Of a stretch of DNA of 9,232 nucleotides, positions 5,900 through 9,232 are shown piece by piece (within the stretch, counting starts at the first letter, position 1; every line of letters starts with the position of its first letter). Below the pieces are notes generated by a model. It saw nothing but the letters and a program-made list of their open reading frames with translations. It was not told the origin of the DNA and searched no databases. Source of the DNA: JBEAOO01 sp041164825. GTDB lineage: Bacteria > Pseudomonadota > Gammaproteobacteria > Burkholderiales > Burkholderiaceae_C. Both the position numbers and the translations under genes were made by a program. The DNA is taken from the NCBI GenBank assembly GCA_041164825.1, contig JBEAOO010000062.1, forward strand, positions 1 to 9,232. The letters are read 5' to 3'.

Positions 5900-6463
5900 T
5901 CAGAAGCTCGATCCGGGTTGGCTCAAGAACGCCAGTTCTTCGTCGGTCGTGGCGCGGCCCAGGATCGCATTGCGGTGCGGGTAGCGGCCAAAGCGGTCGA
6001 TGATGGCCCGGTGCCGCAACGCGGCATCGTGGTTGCCCGGCGCATGCGCCCTGAAAAGCGGCTCGGCCAGCGCATGGATGGCGGCCGACTCGCTGTGCAT
6101 ATAGGGCATGTAGAGAAACGCGCGCTCGGGCAGCGGCAGCGCCTGGTCGGCGCCGGCGGCCACCGCCTCTTGCGCCAAGCCCAGCGCCAGCGGGTCGCAG
6201 GCAAACGCGGCGGGCGTGCCGCGGTGGATGTTGCGCGAGAACTGATCGAGCACGATCACCTCGGCCAGTCGCCCGCGCGGCTCGGCCCGCCAGGCCCACA
6301 ACTCCGCCCGCGCCGCCTGCGCATGCAGCGCAGCAAAGCGCTGCGTCATCTGCCGATCGAGCTCCAAGTCCACCCGCCACCACTGGGCAGGCTGGAGTTC
6401 TTGGAACCAGAAATCGAGGACGGTGGCGGGTGACATGGCGGTCGTCGTGTCGGCTCGGTTCAT
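5900..6463 (-). CDS. DUF924 family protein
   Basis: A 187-residue soluble, tryptophan- and alanine-rich helical protein with a tetratricopeptide-like fold expected from the family. Family marks are VLDFWF (15-20), LDQFSRNIHRG (72-82) and RAFLYMPYMHSE (114-125). Length agrees with the usual 180-200 residues. Biochemical function is unknown. The ATG at 6461-6463 overlaps the DUF4287 stop as ATGA, so the two are probably translationally coupled. An internal ATG at 6436 (M10) would still keep all conserved motifs. Confidence 0.9.
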   Translation of the reverse strand: MNRADTTTAMSPATVLDFWFQELQPAQWWRVDLELDRQMTQRFAALHAQAARAELWAWRAEPRGRLAEVIVLDQFSRNIHRGTPAAFACDPLALGLAQEAVAAGADQALPLPERAFLYMPYMHSESAAIHALAEPLFRAHAPGNHDAALRHRAIIDRFGRYPHRNAILGRATTDEELAFLSQPGSSF

Positions 6464-6678
6464 TGGGGCGCGCGCTCCGCCAGGAAGTGCGCCACCAGTG
6501 CATTGGCATGCCCGTGCCCCAGCCCGTGTTTGGTCTTGAGCAGGCTCACATACGCCATGTGCTTGAGCTCACCCGCGCCCCGCAACACTGCCATCCAATG
6601 CGCGATGGGTTGGCCGCAGGTCTTTTCGATCGACGGGAAATACGAGGCGGGGCCTTTGACGGGGATGGCTTTGTCCAT
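6460..6678 (-). CDS. Small DUF4287 protein
   Basis: A 72-residue soluble protein. The segment EKTCGQPIAHWMAVL followed by KTKHGLGHGHANALV (48-62) matches the DUF4287 pattern, in which a small helical domain ends in a His/Gly-rich G-x-G-H-A-N motif. Function is unknown. GGAG lies 6 bases before the ATG at 6678, a good ribosome binding site. It overlaps the DUF924 start by four bases (ATGA) and lies 94 bases after the CusF-like stop. The gap holds two small GC palindromes (6715-6725 and 6747-6763) without T-runs, so it may or may not be read through from the copper operon. Confidence 0.85.
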   Translation of the reverse strand: MDKAIPVKGPASYFPSIEKTCGQPIAHWMAVLRGAGELKHMAYVSLLKTKHGLGHGHANALVAHFLAERAPQ

Positions 6679-6772
6679 GCGGTGCTCCGGTGATGTGCGG
6701 TCGGGTGGCGCATTGGGGTGACCCCGCCCCCTGAGTCGCGATGACGGGGCGTTGAGTGCCCCATCTGCGCGC

Positions 6773-7117
6773 TCAAGGCGCGGCCAACGCCAAGCGCGTG
6801 AGCACCATTTTGCCGTCCTCGATCACCACCGCGAACTTCACCTTGTCGCCGACCTTGAGCGGGTCGAGCAGGGCCTTGTCTTTGGCGGTGAAGACCATGG
6901 TCATGCCGGGCATGTCGAGGTTTTTGATCTCGCCGTGTTTGAGGGTGACGCGGCCGGTGTCTTTGTCGAGCTTGCGCACCTCGCCGTCGCTGAGCTCATC
7001 GGCGGCGTGGGCGATCTGGGCCACGCTGACGGTGGCGACGAAGCCGGCAGCGGCCCACCAGGCTGAGCGCGTGCCGCGGGTGACACGCAGGGGGTTGATG
7101 CGGTGTGGTGATGTCAT
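6773..7117 (-). CDS. CusF-like periplasmic copper-binding protein
   Basis: A 114-residue secreted protein. Residues 1-38 form a Sec-type signal peptide with a basic start, a hydrophobic AWWAAAGFVATVSVAQ core and an AHA cleavage site before A39. The mature part is a CusF-type small beta barrel: VRKLDKDTGRVTLKHGEI, LDMPGMTMVF, then DPLKVGDKVKF. The Cu(I)/Ag(I) ligands are kept at exact CusF spacing: H61, M72 and M74 correspond to H36, M47 and M49. The CusF tryptophan (W44), which caps copper by a cation-pi contact, is Met69 here. The likely role is to bind periplasmic Cu(I) and pass it to an efflux pump or oxidase. GAGG lies 5 bases before the start. It lies 23 bases after the DUF411 gene, in the same operon. 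Confidence 0.9.
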   Translation of the reverse strand: MTSPHRINPLRVTRGTRSAWWAAAGFVATVSVAQIAHAADELSDGEVRKLDKDTGRVTLKHGEIKNLDMPGMTMVFTAKDKALLDPLKVGDKVKFAVVIEDGKMVLTRLALAAP

Positions 7118-7140
7118 GGGTGCCTCGGTGGGTGAGCGGT

Positions 7141-7632
7141 TCAGCTGTAGCTTTGATAGACGCGGTGGCTGCCGTTTTTCAACACCAGCAGCACATCAAA
7201 GGGGTCTTTGCGGCCGCCGTAGTCGGGGCCGTCCATGCCGGGTGAGCCGATGGGCATGGCGGGCACGGCCAGGCCGACCACGCCCGGCGGCTTCTCGCGC
7301 AGCAGGCGCAGCACCTCGCGCGCCGGCACATGGCCTTCGAGGGCGTAGCCGGCCACCACGCCGGTGTGGCAACTGCCAAGGGTGACGGGCAGGCCCATGC
7401 GCTGGCGGATGTCGGCGTTGCCGGTGGCGTGCACGGTGCCGATGCGCAGGCCGTTGGCGCGCAGGTGGGTCATCCAGTCTTCGCAGCATTCGCAGGCCGG
7501 GCCCTTCCACACCTCCACGGTGGGCGCTGCCACGGCGGTGGCCGCGCGGGCCCAGGGGCCCAGGCTCAGCAGCAGGCCGGCCGCGCCGATCTGGCGCAGG
7601 GCAAGTCGGCGGCGATCAATGGGCGTGGTCAT
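7141..7632 (-). CDS. DUF411 metal-binding protein (CxCC), exported
   Basis: A 163-residue protein of the DUF411 family. The N-terminus has R7-R8-R9 followed by a hydrophobic stretch (about 15-30) ending WARA, giving a Sec or Tat signal; the RRRLAL context is only loosely Tat-like. The mature part begins VEVWKGPACECC with C47-x-C49-C50, then SCHTGVVAGYALEGHVP with C88-H89, the conserved DUF411 cysteine/histidine set presumed to bind copper. The end is IGSPGMDGP and DPFDVLLV. DUF411 proteins usually sit beside copper-resistance genes, as here; no reaction is known. The start overlaps the cupredoxin stop by 17 bases, and GGAG on the coding strand precedes its ATG by 6 bases. Confidence 0.88.
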   Translation of the reverse strand: MTTPIDRRRLALRQIGAAGLLLSLGPWARAATAVAAPTVEVWKGPACECCEDWMTHLRANGLRIGTVHATGNADIRQRMGLPVTLGSCHTGVVAGYALEGHVPAREVLRLLREKPPGVVGLAVPAMPIGSPGMDGPDYGGRKDPFDVLLVLKNGSHRVYQSYS

Positions 7633-8281
7633 GGGCGGCTCCGGTGGCTGTGGCGGTGGGGATGCGGGCGGGCTTTTTCTTGGCGCCAGGGGCGGGCTGC
7701 ACCGCCACGGCGCCCTTCATGCCGGCCTCGAAGTGGCCGGGCTGCAGGCAAGCGAATTCGATGGTGCCGGCTTGGGTGAAGTGCCAGACGATCTCGCCGC
7801 GGTCGCCGGGCTGGACGGTCACCATCTGCGGGTCGTCGTGTTCCATCTCGGGCATCTTTTTCATCATCTCGGCATGCTCGATCAGCGCCTGGTGCGTGCC
7901 CAGCACCAACTCGTGCTTGAGCGCGCCGGCGTTGCGCACATCAAAGCGGATGGTTTCGCCTTGCTTCACGGCCACGCGGGCAGGGCGGTAGCGCATGGTG
8001 TCGGCCATGGTGATGCGCACGGTGCGGTTCACCTGGGCGGCCTCGCCGGGCTCGCCCACCGGGTTGGCGCTGGCGTCGCCATGCTCATGGCCGGCGGCGT
8101 GGGCGTGCATGTCGGCGGCCATGCCGTTTTTCATCATCGCGTCGTGCATGGTGTCGTGGGCAGCGCCATGCGTGTGGCCGTCGGCCGCATTGCCCCCGGC
8201 CAAAGCAGGCCCGGTGGACAGCAGCAGGGCCGCGGCAGCGGTGAAGGCGAGCGCGAGGGGGTGCAGTTTGAAATCAGTCAT
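7616..8281 (-). CDS. Secreted cupredoxin with His/Met-rich N-terminal region
   Basis: A 221-residue periplasmic blue-copper-type protein. Residues 1-28 are a signal peptide (LALAFTAAAALLLSTGPALA). Residues 34-69 are rich in His and Met (for example HDTMHDAMM, MHAHAAGHEHG), a likely extra metal-binding arm. The cupredoxin domain follows: RYRPARVAVKQGETIRFDVRN, H123 in LKHELVLG, and C178-x4-H183-x4-M188 in the loop FACLQPGHFEAGM, the complete type-1 copper ligand set. The insertion 129-153, between the first ligand and the core, is Met/His-rich. The protein ends in AHDHAH. ATG 8281 was chosen because it starts directly at the signal peptide and has AGGA 7 bases upstream; six codons upstream to 8299 are open. 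Likely partner of the multicopper oxidase encoded 101 bases before it. Confidence 0.9.
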   Translation of the reverse strand: MTDFKLHPLALAFTAAAALLLSTGPALAGGNAADGHTHGAAHDTMHDAMMKNGMAADMHAHAAGHEHGDASANPVGEPGEAAQVNRTVRITMADTMRYRPARVAVKQGETIRFDVRNAGALKHELVLGTHQALIEHAEMMKKMPEMEHDDPQMVTVQPGDRGEIVWHFTQAGTIEFACLQPGHFEAGMKGAVAVQPAPGAKKKPARIPTATATGAAHDHAH

Positions 8282-8382
8282 GTGTTGGTCCTGGGGCAAA
8301 AAAGGTTGGAAGTTGGGGATCAGCAGCGGGGCCGCGTTCGCGGTGGTTCGAGTGCGGCCTGGGCGGAGGTGTTCACGGTGGG

Positions 8383-9232
8383 TCAGTGCCCCGCATGGCC
8401 ACCGCCCGGTTTGCGCACGGTGACTTCGGTGGCAGGCGTTGAGGCCGACGCGGGCATGGCCGCGCGCCCGGCGTCACCCGAGCGCACGGGTGCGGCCAGG
8501 CCGCTGGCGTCCACATCATGGGCCACCGTGCCGGGTGGGTGCTGAAACCAACCCGGGTCGCTGTAGTCGCCGGGCTTCTGGTCGCGCCGCACCTTGAGCA
8601 CGCTGAACATGCCGCCCATCTCGACACCGCCAAACGGGCCCTGGCCGGTCATCATGGGTGCGGTGTTGTCGGGCAGGGGCATTTCCATCTCGCCCATGTC
8701 GGCCATGCCGCGCTCGCCCATCACCATGTAGTCGGGCACCACGCCGACGATTTGCTTCACGAGGTTGCGGTGATCGACGCCAATCATGGTCGGCACGTTG
8801 TGCCCCATGGCGTTCATGGTGTGGTGGCTCTTGTGGCAGTGGAAGGCCCAGTCGCCCGCCTCGTCGGCCACAAACTCCACCTGCCGCATCTGCCCCACGG
8901 CGATGTCGGTGGTCACCTCGGGCCAGCGCGCGCTGGGCGGCACGGGGCCACCATCGGTGCCGGTGACGGTGAACTCGTGGCCGTGCAGGTGGATGGGGTG
9001 GTTGGTCATGGTGAGGTTGCCCACGCGGATGCGCACGCGGTCGCCCTGGCGCACATTGAGCGTGTCGATGCCGGGGAAGATGCGGCTGTTCCAGGCCCAC
9101 AAATTGAAGTCCAGCATCGTCATCACCTTGGGCGTGGCGCTGCCGGGTTCGATGTCGAAGGCGTTGAGCAAAAAGCAGAAGTCGCGGTCGACCGTGCTGA
9201 TGTGCGGGTGCTTGGCTTTGGGGTGGGTGATC
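8383..9232 (-). CDS. Multicopper oxidase, C-terminal part (N-terminus outside window)
   Basis: The last 282 residues of a periplasmic multicopper oxidase; the frame is open to the window edge, so the start and the first copper-binding segments are missing. Two of the four classical copper motifs are present: HPIHLHGH (coded at 8977-9000) and H-C-H-K-S-H-H-T-M-N-A-M (8806-8841), the HCH-x3-H-x4-M type-1/type-3 signature. An unusual tail follows: a Met-rich stretch (MVMGERGMADMGEMEMPLP), then VEMGGMFSVLKVR, DPGWFQHPPGT and an Ala/Pro-rich end closing in GGGHAGH. Such enzymes oxidise Cu(I) to the less toxic Cu(II). With the cupredoxin, DUF411 and CusF-like genes it forms a copper-tolerance module. 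It resembles CopA/PcoA-type oxidases in function but was not assigned a symbol, because the N-terminal half is not visible. Confidence 0.9.
   Translation of the reverse strand, partial: ITHPKAKHPHISTVDRDFCFLLNAFDIEPGSATPKVMTMLDFNLWAWNSRIFPGIDTLNVRQGDRVRIRVGNLTMTNHPIHLHGHEFTVTGTDGGPVPPSARWPEVTTDIAVGQMRQVEFVADEAGDWAFHCHKSHHTMNAMGHNVPTMIGVDHRNLVKQIVGVVPDYMVMGERGMADMGEMEMPLPDNTAPMMTGQGPFGGVEMGGMFSVLKVRRDQKPGDYSDPGWFQHPPGTVAHDVDASGLAAPVRSGDAGRAAMPASASTPATEVTVRKPGGGHAGH

Noticed and set aside
5019..5984. 321-codon plus-strand frame over the FrnE-like gene
   Set aside because: It is a shadow of the FrnE-like gene, which has clear CPWC and cis-Pro motifs on the other strand.
6715..6763. Small GC palindromes (GGGGT-g-ACCCC and GGGGC/GCCCC) between the CusF-like gene and DUF4287
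   Set aside because: Five-base stems without T-tracts are frequent at this GC content, so neither is called as a terminator.
8332..8343. CCGCG-TT-CGCGG palindrome between oxidase and cupredoxin
   Set aside because: It is very short and common in GC-rich DNA; there is no evidence for an attenuator or operator.
7364..8545. 393-codon plus-strand frame over DUF411 and the cupredoxin
   Set aside because: It is antisense to two genes with intact metal-binding motifs and signal peptides; it is compositionally a shadow.

Overview
The window is a stretch of GC-rich chromosome. Its codon use and protein families look like a betaproteobacterium of the Burkholderiales, probably Comamonadaceae (Hydrogenophaga/Acidovorax-like). 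The taxon is inferred from overall style, not from a marker gene. The theme is metal handling (cadmium/lead/zinc-type efflux control and periplasmic copper tolerance), next to a small chorismate-metabolism locus.

Layout. Positions 1-298 hold no convincing gene but carry two inverted repeats, including a long palindromic element (122-217, 26-bp arms with one mismatch and a nested 7-bp hairpin). pabB (minus, 299-1744) is divergent from a small chorismate-lyase-like gene (plus, 1771-2310). That gene is followed after 17 bp by a ten-helix-type DMT/EamA permease (2328-3377) whose last 61 residues contain 24 histidines. A MerR-family CadR-like regulator (minus, 3433-3888) is divergent from a short cation-diffusion-facilitator-like transporter (4020-4670), which overlaps a DUF3703 gene (4654-5013). 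Between regulator and transporter lies a textbook MerR-type promoter with a 19-bp spacer and an operator dyad.

From 5055 to the right edge everything is on the minus strand. Read in the direction of transcription, the order is: a truncated multicopper oxidase (8383-9232, N-terminus outside the window), a secreted cupredoxin with H123/C178/H183/M188 (7616-8281), a DUF411 CxCC protein (7141-7632), a CusF-like periplasmic copper-binding protein (6773-7117), DUF4287 (6460-6678), DUF924 (5900-6463, ATGA overlap with DUF4287) and a FrnE-like DsbA-family oxidoreductase (5055-5708). The first four form a plausible periplasmic copper oxidation/chelation operon. The last three are housekeeping-like or unknown.

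The most unusual observation is that two unrelated gene junctions (CDF/DUF3703 at 4654-4670 and cupredoxin/DUF411 at 7616-7632) use an almost identical 17-nt stop-start overlap (16 of 17 bases). It encodes the end of a His-Ala-His tail in one frame and the N-terminus M-(A/T)-T-P-I-(E/D) in the other. Three separate metal-related proteins in the window end in exactly His-Ala-His. No RNA genes, CRISPR arrays, insertion sequences or phage genes were seen.
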